Shown piece after piece: positions 57,245-64,000 of a stretch of DNA of 64,000 nucleotides (within the stretch, counting starts at the first letter, position 1; every line of letters begins with the position of its first letter). Below the pieces are notes generated by a model that saw only the letters and a program-made list of their open reading frames with translations, had not been told where the DNA came from and did not search any database. The stretch comes from an uncultured Alphaproteobacteria bacterium (GTDB lineage Bacteria > Pseudomonadota > Alphaproteobacteria > Rhizobiales > Aestuariivirgaceae): the NCBI GenBank assembly GCA_937873445.1, contig CALMWF010000031.1, positions 43,600 through 107,599 on the forward strand, given 5' to 3'. The translations under genes and the position numbers were made by a program.

Positions 57245-57493
57245 TCAACGCTTGGCGATGGCGCGATAGCCGAAAATCAGCACGCAGGCGCCAAGCACGG
57301 CGACAATGAGCTGGCCGATCACACCGCCGAGGCCGATGCCGACGAGGCCGAGCAGGAAATTGCCCACCACCGCGCCGACGATGCCCATGATGATGTTCAT
57401 CACCAGGCCCGTATCAAACTTCATGATCTTCTCGGCAATCCAGCCCGCAAGCCCGCCGACGATGATCGACATAATCCAACCCATGCCAATCAT
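57245..57493 (-). CDS. GlsB/YeaQ/YmgE-family small membrane protein (copy 1)
   Basis: This 82-residue membrane protein has three hydrophobic segments and the family motif GGLAGWIAEKIMKFDTGLVM, then NIIMGIVGAVVGNFLL. Members of this transglycosylase-associated family are stress-response proteins with no enzymatic proof. It is one of two clear paralogues in tandem upstream of lipA. The ATG at 57493 is chosen; the longer open frame upstream runs through the next paralogue. Confidence 0.88.
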   Translation of the reverse strand: MIGMGWIMSIIVGGLAGWIAEKIMKFDTGLVMNIIMGIVGAVVGNFLLGLVGIGLGGVIGQLIVAVLGACVLIFGYRAIAKR

Positions 57494-57525
57494 GGTGTGT
57501 TCCTTTCTCTGTGCCGCGAAAAAAC

Positions 57526-57816
57526 TCAGCCCCGGCCGCCGCGGAGCAGACGGAGAGCGCTGAGCAGGATAATGGCTCCCACGGCGGAAACAAGCACATT
57601 GCCCCAGAACCAGCCGTGGAAAAATTCGGTGAGTTGCAGGCCGGCAGCATTGGCCAGGAAGAAGCCGATGTAGGCACCGACAATGCCGGTGATGATGTTG
57701 AGGATGAGGCCCATGCGTGAGCCGGTCATCTTTTCGGCAATCCAGCCGGCCACCGCGCCAATGAGGAGTGTGCCCCAAAAGCCGATATCGCCACCCAGTT
57801 GCATCAGTCCGTTCAT
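57526..57816 (-). CDS. GlsB/YeaQ/YmgE-family small membrane protein (copy 2)
   Basis: This 96-residue paralogue has FWGTLLIGAVAGWIAEKMTG and then MGLILNIITGIVGAYIGFFL, with a final basic tail (LRLLRGGRG). It lies 32 nt before copy 1. Two adjacent copies probably arose by duplication. Confidence 0.88.
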   Translation of the reverse strand: MNGLMQLGGDIGFWGTLLIGAVAGWIAEKMTGSRMGLILNIITGIVGAYIGFFLANAAGLQLTEFFHGWFWGNVLVSAVGAIILLSALRLLRGGRG

Positions 57817-57826
57817 GGTGTTCTCC

Positions 57827-58078
57827 TCAAGCCAGAAGTTGCGCCAAAGCCAGCACGATCACGGCGCCCAGGGTGGCCACCGTGGTGTCGCGGGCATATT
57901 CATTTTCGATGTTGAGACGAATCTGGAAGCGGTCCAGCGTGGCGCGGCCGACAAAGGCGCCGATGACGCCGGCCAGAAGCGCCTGAAGCCAGGTCTGATG
58001 ACCCGGCACAACCACACTTGCCAGGGTGCCGGCGAGCAGCCCCAGGGCAAGCGCTATGACAAAATTTCGGGTGTTCAC
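57827..58078 (-). CDS. Small membrane protein, possible divergent third GlsB-like paralogue
   Basis: This 83-residue protein has three hydrophobic segments, with GLLAGTLASVVVPG and LLAGVIGAFVGRATLDRFQI. The glycine-rich GVIGAFVG part recalls the GlsB family, but the GWIAEK motif is missing. The GTG at 58078 has GGGAGAG five bases upstream; another GTG at 58084 is possible. It is 10 nt from copy 2. Function unknown. Confidence 0.65.
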   Translation of the reverse strand: MNTRNFVIALALGLLAGTLASVVVPGHQTWLQALLAGVIGAFVGRATLDRFQIRLNIENEYARDTTVATLGAVIVLALAQLLA

Positions 58079-58141
58079 GACCACTCTCCCAACGCGGGAA
58101 AGATATGGCCCGGCGCGGCTCCGGCTTCAAGCCCGTGGCCG

Positions 58142-58402
58142 CTATTGCCCCAGCATTTTTACATAGGCGTCGGTGGCCTTGCTGTCCCTGTCGCCATAAT
58201 CGGGAGCGGCAGTGGACACGGCAAGCGCCAGCAGGATGACGGTGAGCACGGGCCGGATGAGACCGCCCACCGCCGCCCCGGTGAGCAGGCCGGACAGTTT
58301 CTTGCCGCGCCCGAACCACAGCGACACGATGAGCGCGCCGAAGACGGCGAGCACGGCGTCGAGCACGGTGAAGGCGGTGAAGAATCGTTCCGTCAGGTCC
58401 AT
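58142..58402 (-). CDS. Small predicted membrane protein of unknown function
   Basis: This 86-residue protein has two hydrophobic stretches (VLDAVLAVFGALIVSLWFG and PVLTVILLALAVSTAAPDYG) separated by a basic GRGKKLSGLL loop. It lies between lpd and the GlsB-like cluster. I do not recognise the family. Confidence 0.55.
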   Translation of the reverse strand: MDLTERFFTAFTVLDAVLAVFGALIVSLWFGRGKKLSGLLTGAAVGGLIRPVLTVILLALAVSTAAPDYGDRDSKATDAYVKMLGQ

Positions 58403-58439
58403 GGGGCGGCAGCATGCGCCCTGCCCCCTTGACGAAGCG

Positions 58440-59876
58440 TTACATGTGGATGACGCGGCCCCAGGCGTCGAGCACGCTTTCGTGCATCATCTCCGACAGG
58501 GTGGGATGGGCAAAGACCGTGTGCATCAGTTCCTCCTCGGTGGTTTCCAGACCCATGGCCACCACAAAGCCCTGAATGAGTTCGGTCACCTCGGCCCCCA
58601 CCATATGGGCACCGAGCAGCCTGCCGGTCTTGGCGTCGAAGACGGTTTTGATGAGGCCCTGATCCTCGCCGAGGGCTATGGCCTTGCCATTGGCGAGGAA
58701 GGGAAAGCGCCCCACCCTCACCTCGAAACCGGCGGCCTTCGCCCTGGCTTCGGTGAGGCCCACCGAGGCCAGCTGCGGCCGGCCATAGGTGCAGCCCGGA
58801 ATCTGCTCCTTGTTCAGGGGGTGGGTGTTCAGCCCCTTGATGGTTTCCACGCAGATGACACCCTCATGCTCGGCCTTGTGGGCCAGCATGGGCGGACCCG
58901 CCACGTCGCCAATGGCATAGAGCCCTGGCACAGTGGTGCGGCCAAAGCCATCGGTGACAATGCAGCCGCGCTCGGTCTTGACGCCCAGCGCCTCCAGACC
59001 GAGGTTTTCAATATTGCCCTGAACGCCCACGGCGGCGATGACGCGGTCAACGGCCAGAGTGATGCTGGCACCGCCCTGCTCGATCGTGGCCACCACCCCG
59101 TTCTTCTGCCGGTCAAGCTTGGTCACTGTGGCGGCGGTCTTGAACTTCAGCCCGTCCTTTTCCATGAGTTTGCGGGCGGTTGCCGAGATTTCCTCGTCTT
59201 CCACCGGAAGAATGCGGTCCATCACCTCCACCACCGTCACATCCACCCCGAGGGCATGGTAGAAGGTGGCGAATTCAATGCCGATGGCACCGGAGCCGAT
59301 GACCAGCAGGCTCTTGGGCAAGTCCTGCGGCAGCATGGCCTCGAAATAGCTCCACACCAGCCTGCCGTCGGGTTCCAGTCCCCGCAGCGCCCGGGGCCTG
59401 GCACCCGTGGCGATGATGATGTGCCTGGCCTGATAGGTGCCAGGGCCCAGGGCGCCGCGCGGCGGGCTGGGTTGCGGCTGGCGGGCGGGCTGGCCGGGGG
59501 CTGTCACCAGCACTTCGCCGGGCTTGGTCAATTTTGCCTCGCCCCAGATGATCTGCACCTTATTCTTCTTCAGCAGCCCGCCCACGCCCATGTTGAGGCG
59601 GCCCGACACGGCGCGCGAGCGCTGTACGATGGCGGCAAGATCGAAACTGGCGTTGGGAGCAGAGAGGCCATAGGCCCCGGCGTGCTTCATCTGGTGAAAC
59701 ACTTCCGCCGAGCGCAGCAGCGCCTTGGTGGGAATGCAGCCCCAGTTCAGGCAGATGCCGCCCAGATGCTCGCGCTCCACAAGGGCGGTTTTGAAGCCAA
59801 GCTGGGCGGCGCGGATGGCGGTGACATAGCCGCCGGGGCCGGAGCCGATGATGAGAATGTCAAATGCGTCGGCCAT
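58440..59876 (-). CDS. lpd: Dihydrolipoyl dehydrogenase (E3)
   Basis: Lpd reoxidises the lipoyl arm of pyruvate dehydrogenase using FAD and NAD+. The disulfide is in EHLGGICLNWGCIPTKALL, the NAD fold is SLLVIGSGAIGIEFATFYHA, and the C-terminal catalytic HTVFAHPTLSEMMHE is intact. It has 478 residues, slightly longer than usual because of a Pro/Gln/Arg-rich insertion (around residue 135, GQPARQPQPSPPRG). It starts with TAATG coupling to the inserted gene upstream. This is the E3 of the complex encoded in the same operon. Confidence 0.97.
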   Translation of the reverse strand: MADAFDILIIGSGPGGYVTAIRAAQLGFKTALVEREHLGGICLNWGCIPTKALLRSAEVFHQMKHAGAYGLSAPNASFDLAAIVQRSRAVSGRLNMGVGGLLKKNKVQIIWGEAKLTKPGEVLVTAPGQPARQPQPSPPRGALGPGTYQARHIIIATGARPRALRGLEPDGRLVWSYFEAMLPQDLPKSLLVIGSGAIGIEFATFYHALGVDVTVVEVMDRILPVEDEEISATARKLMEKDGLKFKTAATVTKLDRQKNGVVATIEQGGASITLAVDRVIAAVGVQGNIENLGLEALGVKTERGCIVTDGFGRTTVPGLYAIGDVAGPPMLAHKAEHEGVICVETIKGLNTHPLNKEQIPGCTYGRPQLASVGLTEARAKAAGFEVRVGRFPFLANGKAIALGEDQGLIKTVFDAKTGRLLGAHMVGAEVTELIQGFVVAMGLETTEEELMHTVFAHPTLSEMMHESVLDAWGRVIHM

Positions 59877-60547
59877 TAGCGGTTCCCTGGTTGATTTTGC
59901 TCGCCGCCCATGAGGTATGGGAGGGAGCGTTTAATTTCATGATGAAATTGCCCCATAAGAGTCACAGCCAAACTCGCAAGCCTGTTGCATGTATCGGGAT
60001 GATTGGGGTCTGGCCCACATGCAAATGTTGATTCATGAGGATCGTGGATAGCGTGGTTGTCCGCTTGTGCCTGATCACCATGAACGTAACCGTTCAAAGT
60101 ATCTAACCAATCATCGATCAGGTGATCACTAATTTTGAAATTCAGATGAGCTAGGGCTTCACGATTTCCGATGTAATTCTCGAGACACCTTAATCGCGAC
60201 TTTATTCCAGGACGCTTTTTCGGATTGTTCCATTCATTGAGGTAGATTTGGAGATCCTTGTCGTCACCTGAAGACAGCCATGCGATAGTGGCTGTTCTTT
60301 CAATGAATGCACGCAGTAGCACGGCAGCAGATACGAGATACCCAGCTTTGAGTAATGGTAGTATGGAGAAAAATATTGAATACCCAGTGGAAGCTAAACC
60401 AATTTGACAAATCTGCCTTTGGCTGTGACCGGCAAGCGGTGTCGTTGCGGTTGTGGCATAATGAACAAACTCTACAGCCAACGCAGAGGTCTTTTCAAGC
60501 AAGACCACATTGTTGAGCAACGCATAGTGATTTATAACAGGCAACAT
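59876..60547 (-). CDS. A+T-rich inserted gene of unknown function, possibly DUF5677/HEPN-like
   Basis: This 223-residue, mostly helical, probably soluble protein lies between pdhC (2 nt upstream) and lpd (overlapping as TAATG). Its composition is near 45-48% G+C by eye against about 65% around it. The central LKAGYLVSAAVLLRAFIERT then IAWL resembles the long helix of DUF5677-type and HEPN-like proteins, and DTLNGYVHGD looks like their histidine end. I see no membrane anchor that would make it a transporter. The resemblance is weak and an unrelated fold is possible. It keeps full co-translation with lpd. Confidence 0.7.
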   Translation of the reverse strand: MLPVINHYALLNNVVLLEKTSALAVEFVHYATTATTPLAGHSQRQICQIGLASTGYSIFFSILPLLKAGYLVSAAVLLRAFIERTATIAWLSSGDDKDLQIYLNEWNNPKKRPGIKSRLRCLENYIGNREALAHLNFKISDHLIDDWLDTLNGYVHGDQAQADNHAIHDPHESTFACGPDPNHPDTCNRLASLAVTLMGQFHHEIKRSLPYLMGGEQNQPGNR

Positions 60548-60549
60548 AC

Positions 60550-61827
60550 CTAGACCAGCATCAGGCCGGGTTCTTCAAGGCGGGCCTTGATGGCGTTGAT
60601 GAAGGTGGCGCCCAGGGCGCCGTCAATGCAGCGGTGGTCGGTGGACAGGGTGATGGTCATCTGGGTTTCCACCGTTACCTGGCCGCCCCGCACCACGGCG
60701 CGCTGTTCGGCGGAGCCCACGGCCAGAATGGAGGCATGGGGCGGGTTGATGATGGCGGCGAAATTCTTCACATTCATCATGCCCATGTTGGAAATGGCGG
60801 CGGACCCGCCGGTATATTCCTCGGGCTTCAGCCGGCGGTCCCTCGCCCTCCGGCCATAGTCCTTCATTTCCTGACTGATCTGGGCCAGACCCTTGCTTTC
60901 GGCGCGGCGCACCACCGGGGTGATGAGGCCGCCCGGAATGGACACGGCCACGCCCACATCGGCATGGTGGTGGCGCAGCATGGCGGCGTCGGTCCAGGTC
61001 ACATTGGCATCCGGCACCTTCATCAGCGCCATGGCCATGGCCTTGATGATGAAGTCATTGACCGAGAGCTTCCACAGGGGCGCACCCTTGTCATCCACAG
61101 GGGCCTGGGCGTTCAGCCGCTCGCGCAGGGCCAGCAGAGTGTCCAGCGTCACATCCACCGACACATAGAAATGCGGAATGGTGAGCTTAGCTTCCATGAG
61201 GCGGCGGGCGATGATCTTGCGCATGCCGTCATGGGGCACGAAGTTATAGCTGCCGGAGTCGAAATATTTCAGCACCGCCTCATCGCTCTGGCCCGGCGGC
61301 AGGGCAAAGGCGGCGGCGGCCGGTGCAGGAGCGGCAGCAACACCCGGTCTGGCGCCTTCCACATCCTTCATAACGATGCGGCCATGGGGACCGGAACCCT
61401 TCAGGGCAGCCAGATTGATGCCCCGGTCGCGCGCCAGGCGGCGGGCCAGCGGCGAGGCAAAAACGCGCGCCCCCGGCTGGACGGGCATGGCAGCGGCAAC
61501 GGCCATGGCGGGAGCCGCGGTGGCCTGTGGCGCAGGTGCTTCCTTCGGCGCGGCAGGGACAGGGTCAGCACTGGTCATGTCTTCGCCTTCTCCCAGAATG
61601 ACGGCGATGGGCGTGTTCACCGCCACATCATCGGTGCCCGCCGCCACCAGCAGCCTGCCGATAACGCCCTCGTCCACCGCCTCGACCTCCATGGTGGCCT
61701 TGTCGGTTTCAATCTCGGCCAGCACATCGCCGGATTTGACCCGCTCGCCTTCCTTCTTCAGCCACTTGGCCAGCTTGCCCCTTTCCATGGTGGGCGACAG
61801 CGCGGGCATGAGAACGGTGACGGGCAT
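60550..61827 (-). CDS. pdhC: Dihydrolipoyllysine-residue acetyltransferase (pyruvate dehydrogenase E2)
   Basis: PdhC transfers acetyl groups to CoA at the core of the complex. One lipoyl domain is at the N-terminus ([15 protein letters not shown], modified Lys). After an Ala/Pro linker comes the peripheral-subunit-binding domain (FASPLARRLARDRGINLAAL, KGSGPHGRI). The catalytic domain ends with DHRCIDGALGATF (His-x3-Asp-Gly). It has 425 residues. It follows the DUF5076-like gene by 67 nt. Confidence 0.97.
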   Translation of the reverse strand: MPVTVLMPALSPTMERGKLAKWLKKEGERVKSGDVLAEIETDKATMEVEAVDEGVIGRLLVAAGTDDVAVNTPIAVILGEGEDMTSADPVPAAPKEAPAPQATAAPAMAVAAAMPVQPGARVFASPLARRLARDRGINLAALKGSGPHGRIVMKDVEGARPGVAAAPAPAAAAFALPPGQSDEAVLKYFDSGSYNFVPHDGMRKIIARRLMEAKLTIPHFYVSVDVTLDTLLALRERLNAQAPVDDKGAPLWKLSVNDFIIKAMAMALMKVPDANVTWTDAAMLRHHHADVGVAVSIPGGLITPVVRRAESKGLAQISQEMKDYGRRARDRRLKPEEYTGGSAAISNMGMMNVKNFAAIINPPHASILAVGSAEQRAVVRGGQVTVETQMTITLSTDHRCIDGALGATFINAIKARLEEPGLMLV

Positions 61828-61894
61828 GGGGAGCTTTCCTGTTGCACGGTTTGGGGCGTTGCCACCCCAAACCCGTTTCGGTCAGTTCAGACGG

Positions 61895-62350
61895 TCATGC
61901 CTTCTTGGCCATGGCGGCGAGCTGCTGCTCGGCGCGGTCAAGGTCGGCGTTCAGGGCCTTGCGGATCTCGGCCAGATTGGCCAGCGGCTCGCCATGGCCC
62001 ATTTCAGAGCAGGCAGCGGCCACCTGTGCCGCCGTGCCGGCCAGCACATGGCCCCAGACCTCGGCCTTGCCGAAGGCCATGGCGTGAAGCGACAGCGCCA
62101 GTGAGCCGTTGGTGATCCAGCCGCGGATGATCTCGCCGGCATTGCCGTCGTGGAACACCTCGTGCGGCGGTTCCAGCTGGTTGGGGTGCATCTCACCCTC
62201 ATGGCTGTGGTGGTGGCCGTGATCGTGGCCGTGATCATGGTCATGGGCGTGGCCATGGTGATGGCCGTGACCGCCGCCGCCGCAACCGCAGCCGCCGCCA
62301 CCACCGCCGCAGCACTCGTCATTGCCGGAGGCTTTTTTCTTGTCAGACAT
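61895..62350 (-). CDS. DUF5076-like protein with Cys/Gly/His-rich metal-binding-type extension
   Basis: This 151-residue cytoplasmic protein sits between pdhB and pdhC, the usual place of DUF5076 proteins in Rhizobiales. The C-terminal part (from residue ~55) contains ADHEVF-like [37 protein letters not shown] and a terminal helix. Residues 13-50 are unusual: four Cys (13, 14, 21, 23) among glycines, then 14 His in 23 residues, in HGH, HDHDH and HHHSH units. The start ATG at 62350 overlaps the pdhB stop by eight bases. A function in metal binding is an inference from composition. Confidence 0.75.
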   Translation of the reverse strand: MSDKKKASGNDECCGGGGGGCGCGGGGHGHHHGHAHDHDHGHDHGHHHSHEGEMHPNQLEPPHEVFHDGNAGEIIRGWITNGSLALSLHAMAFGKAEVWGHVLAGTAAQVAAACSEMGHGEPLANLAEIRKALNADLDRAEQQLAAMAKKA

Positions 62351-63689
62351 AGAGAACTCCTTTCGCGGCGGCCACCACTTCATCAACGTTGGGCAACGCC
62401 AGTTTTTCAAGGTTGGCCGCATAGGGCATTGGCACGTCCTTGCCTGCGACACGGGCAACGGGTGCATCGAGATAATCAAAGGCGTGGGTCATGATCTGGG
62501 CCGCAAGCTCGGAGGTGACGGAGAATTGCGGATAGCCCTCCTCCACGCACACGCAACGATTGGTTTTGCGCACACTGGCGAGAACGGTTTCCAGGTCCAT
62601 GGGGCGGATGGTGCGCAGGTCGATGACCTCGGCCGCAATGCCCTCACCCGCCAGTTTCTCGGCCGCCGCCAGGGCATAGGTCATGCCGATGCCGAAGGAG
62701 ACGATGGTGAGGTGGGAACCGGGCCGGGCGATGCGCGCCTTGCCGATGGGCACCGTCCAGTCCGCCAGTTTCGGAACCTCGAAGCTCTTGCCGTAGAGAA
62801 TTTCGTTTTCCAGGAAGACCACCGGATTGGGATCGCGGATGGCGGATTTGAGCAGGCCCTTGGCGTCGGCAGCGCTGTAGGGCATCACCACCTTGAGGCC
62901 GGGGATATGGCCATACCAGGCGGCATAGTCCTGGCTGTGCTGGGCGGCAACGCGGGCGGCAGCACCATTGGCCCCGCGGAACACAATGGGACAGCCCATC
63001 TGGCCGCCCGACATGTAGAGCGTCTTGGCGGCGGAGTTGATGATCTGGTCAATGGCCTGCATGGCGAAGTTGAAGGTCATGAACTCGACGATGGGGCGCA
63101 GGCCGCCGAAGGCCGCGCCCACGGCAATGCCGGTGAAGCCGTGTTCGGTGATGGGCGTGTCAATGACGCGCTCGGCGCCGAATTCATCCAGCAGGCCCTG
63201 GGAGATCTTGTAGGCGCCCTGATACTGGCCGACCTCCTCACCCATGAGGAACACGGTGGGGTCGCGGCGCATTTCCTCGGCCATGGCCTCGCGCAGGGCC
63301 TCGCGCACGGTCATGGTGACCATTTCGGTGCCCTGGGGCACCTCGGCCTCGGCAGGGGCGGCCAGGCTTGCGGCGGGGGCGGTTACCACGGCGGGGGCGG
63401 CGGGGGCTGAAGCCTGCACCGGTGCGGCGGGCTGGGGAGGAGAAGCCACATCACCCTGGCCGATGACGGCAATGGGGGTATTCACCTTCACGCCTTCGGT
63501 GCCCTCGGGCACCAGAATGGCGGTCAGGGGTCCTTCGTCCACCGCTTCGATTTCCATGGTGGCCTTGTCGGTCTCGATCTCGGCAATGACATCGCCGGAC
63601 TTCACGTCGTCGCCAACCTTCTTCAGCCATTTGGCCAGTTTGCCCTCCTCCATGGTGGGCGACAGGGCGGGCATGAGGATCTGGGGCAC
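62343..63689 (-). CDS. pdhB: Pyruvate dehydrogenase E1 beta subunit with N-terminal lipoyl domain
   Basis: PdhB with PdhA decarboxylates pyruvate using thiamine diphosphate. The N-terminal lipoyl domain (residues 1-80, [13 protein letters not shown]) and a Pro/Ala linker are typical of alphaproteobacterial PdhB. The E1 beta core begins near residue 125 ([20 protein letters not shown]) and contains [17 protein letters not shown] and the [14 protein letters not shown] segment. It starts with GTG at 63689 preceded by GAGGAG. Length 448 residues. Confidence 0.97.
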   Translation of the reverse strand: MPQILMPALSPTMEEGKLAKWLKKVGDDVKSGDVIAEIETDKATMEIEAVDEGPLTAILVPEGTEGVKVNTPIAVIGQGDVASPPQPAAPVQASAPAAPAVVTAPAASLAAPAEAEVPQGTEMVTMTVREALREAMAEEMRRDPTVFLMGEEVGQYQGAYKISQGLLDEFGAERVIDTPITEHGFTGIAVGAAFGGLRPIVEFMTFNFAMQAIDQIINSAAKTLYMSGGQMGCPIVFRGANGAAARVAAQHSQDYAAWYGHIPGLKVVMPYSAADAKGLLKSAIRDPNPVVFLENEILYGKSFEVPKLADWTVPIGKARIARPGSHLTIVSFGIGMTYALAAAEKLAGEGIAAEVIDLRTIRPMDLETVLASVRKTNRCVCVEEGYPQFSVTSELAAQIMTHAFDYLDAPVARVAGKDVPMPYAANLEKLALPNVDEVVAAAKGVLYV

Positions 63690-63702
63690 TATTTCATTCT
63701 CC

Positions 63703-63942
63703 TCATTTCAATTCCCATGCATGGGGCAGCGAGTCATCAACGGCTTTCATAATGCCTCGTCTGCGGAGAAGGTTTGCCGCCCAACGCATGTCATATTGCC
63801 ATGTGAAGAACAGGTCGCCAGAAGCTTCGAGATTATGTTTATGGTTAGTCCATATATGCTTTGCGACAGCCAAAATACTGGCACGACCGCCATTTGCCTT
63901 GAGAGCATCGACAACAGCATTAGCAAGGTCTTTTTTGTCCAT
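63703..63942 (-). CDS. Small A+T-richer inserted gene, winged-helix-like
   Basis: This 79-residue soluble protein lies between pdhA (12 nt) and pdhB (13 nt). The gene is clearly lower in G+C (about half) than its neighbours. Its sequence is [19 protein letters not shown], then [16 protein letters not shown] and [19 protein letters not shown], ending with a tryptophan-containing strand (HAWELK). That spacing suggests a winged-helix domain. It has its own GGAGA site. Similar free-standing proteins seem familiar in rhizobia, but I know of no function. It may be a regulator of the operon or a passenger. Confidence 0.7.
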   Translation of the reverse strand: MDKKDLANAVVDALKANGGRASILAVAKHIWTNHKHNLEASGDLFFTWQYDMRWAANLLRRRGIMKAVDDSLPHAWELK

Positions 63943-63954
63943 ACCCGGGTCTCC

Positions 63955-64000
63955 TCAGCCGTTCACATAGACATCCGTCCACAGTTCGGACGGATCGGGT
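63955..64000 (-). CDS. pdhA: Pyruvate dehydrogenase E1 alpha subunit, C-terminal end (partial)
   Basis: Only the last 14 codons plus TGA are inside the window. They read PDPSELWTDVYVNG, matching the usual C-terminus of alphaproteobacterial PdhA. Position directly upstream of the pdh genes supports the assignment. The rest of the gene lies beyond base 64000. Confidence 0.8.
   Translation of the reverse strand, partial: PDPSELWTDVYVNG

Noticed and set aside
62430..62444. TGGCAC...TTGC string resembling a sigma-54 promoter
   Set aside because: The spacing is four instead of five bases and it lies within pdhB coding sequence.

Overview
The window is a 64-kb, GC-rich (roughly two thirds G+C by eye) and very densely coded stretch of chromosome from an alphaproteobacterium, most likely of the Rhizobiales/Hyphomicrobiales. 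The evidence is gene order and gene content: dusB-ntrB-ntrC-ntrY-ntrX-hfq-hflX, a fused ispDF, pdhA-pdhB-(DUF5076-like)-pdhC-lpd-lipA with a lipoyl domain on PdhB, trpE-trpG-trpD-trpC-moaC-moeA-lexA, a LexA box of the alphaproteobacterial GTTC-N7-GTTC type, and rlpA-dac-tmk-holB-metG-tatD. No CRISPR array, rRNA, intact insertion sequence or prophage was seen.

Layout. 1-4192: polar amino acid ABC importer (ATPase cut by the window edge, binding protein, two permeases) followed by an M20 amidohydrolase. 4241-5396: PPK2 polyphosphate kinase and tRNA-Lys. 5622-8816: glmU-glmS (UDP-GlcNAc supply). 8820-19425 (minus): hspQ, a UbiH-like monooxygenase, a GST, and the ppiD-trpEGDC-moaC-moeA-lexA run with a LexA operator. 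19555-26710 (plus): tpiA, an ATC-hydrolase-like gene, secG, pyrG, an MscS channel, a thioesterase and kdsA. 26713-28763 (minus): EamA and ChaA transporters. 28907-30505: tRNA-Ser followed by a decayed insertion holding a DUF3883-type nuclease-like gene, a recombinase-tail relic and a truncated TMEM175 gene. 30515-32697: SDR plus secreted protein, divergent from a LysR regulator. 32931-43910 (plus): DUF2147 and Sel1 proteins, then rlpA, dac, tmk, holB, metG, tatD, an MBL hydrolase and a large secreted solenoid protein. 44017-45033: mazG with a histone-like tail. 45030-54054 (minus): the nitrogen and stress regulatory operon. 54161-55836: ispDF and cinA. 55821-64000 (minus): COQ10/RatA-like, lipA, four small membrane proteins, and the pyruvate dehydrogenase operon.

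How it works together. Most of the window is core metabolism and information processing: amino-sugar, tryptophan, molybdopterin, CTP, KDO, isoprenoid, lipoate and acetyl-CoA synthesis, plus DNA replication and repair regulation and nitrogen control. Many neighbours overlap by four bases (ATGA/GTGA/TTGA), so translational coupling is common.

The unusual parts are limited. (a) The relic next to tRNA-Ser appears to have cut off the end of a TMEM175 gene. (b) Two A+T-richer foreign-looking genes sit exactly inside the pdh operon, one between pdhA and pdhB and one between pdhC and lpd. (c) A His/Cys/Gly-rich, probably metal-binding extension precedes the DUF5076-like protein of the same operon. 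(d) MazG carries a lysine-rich tail and a 16-bp A+T palindrome lies directly upstream. I did not find a clearly complete new defence or biosynthetic system; the two pdh insertions and the tRNA-Ser relic are the best candidates for undescribed biology. All functional names come from motif recognition by reading, not from database searches.
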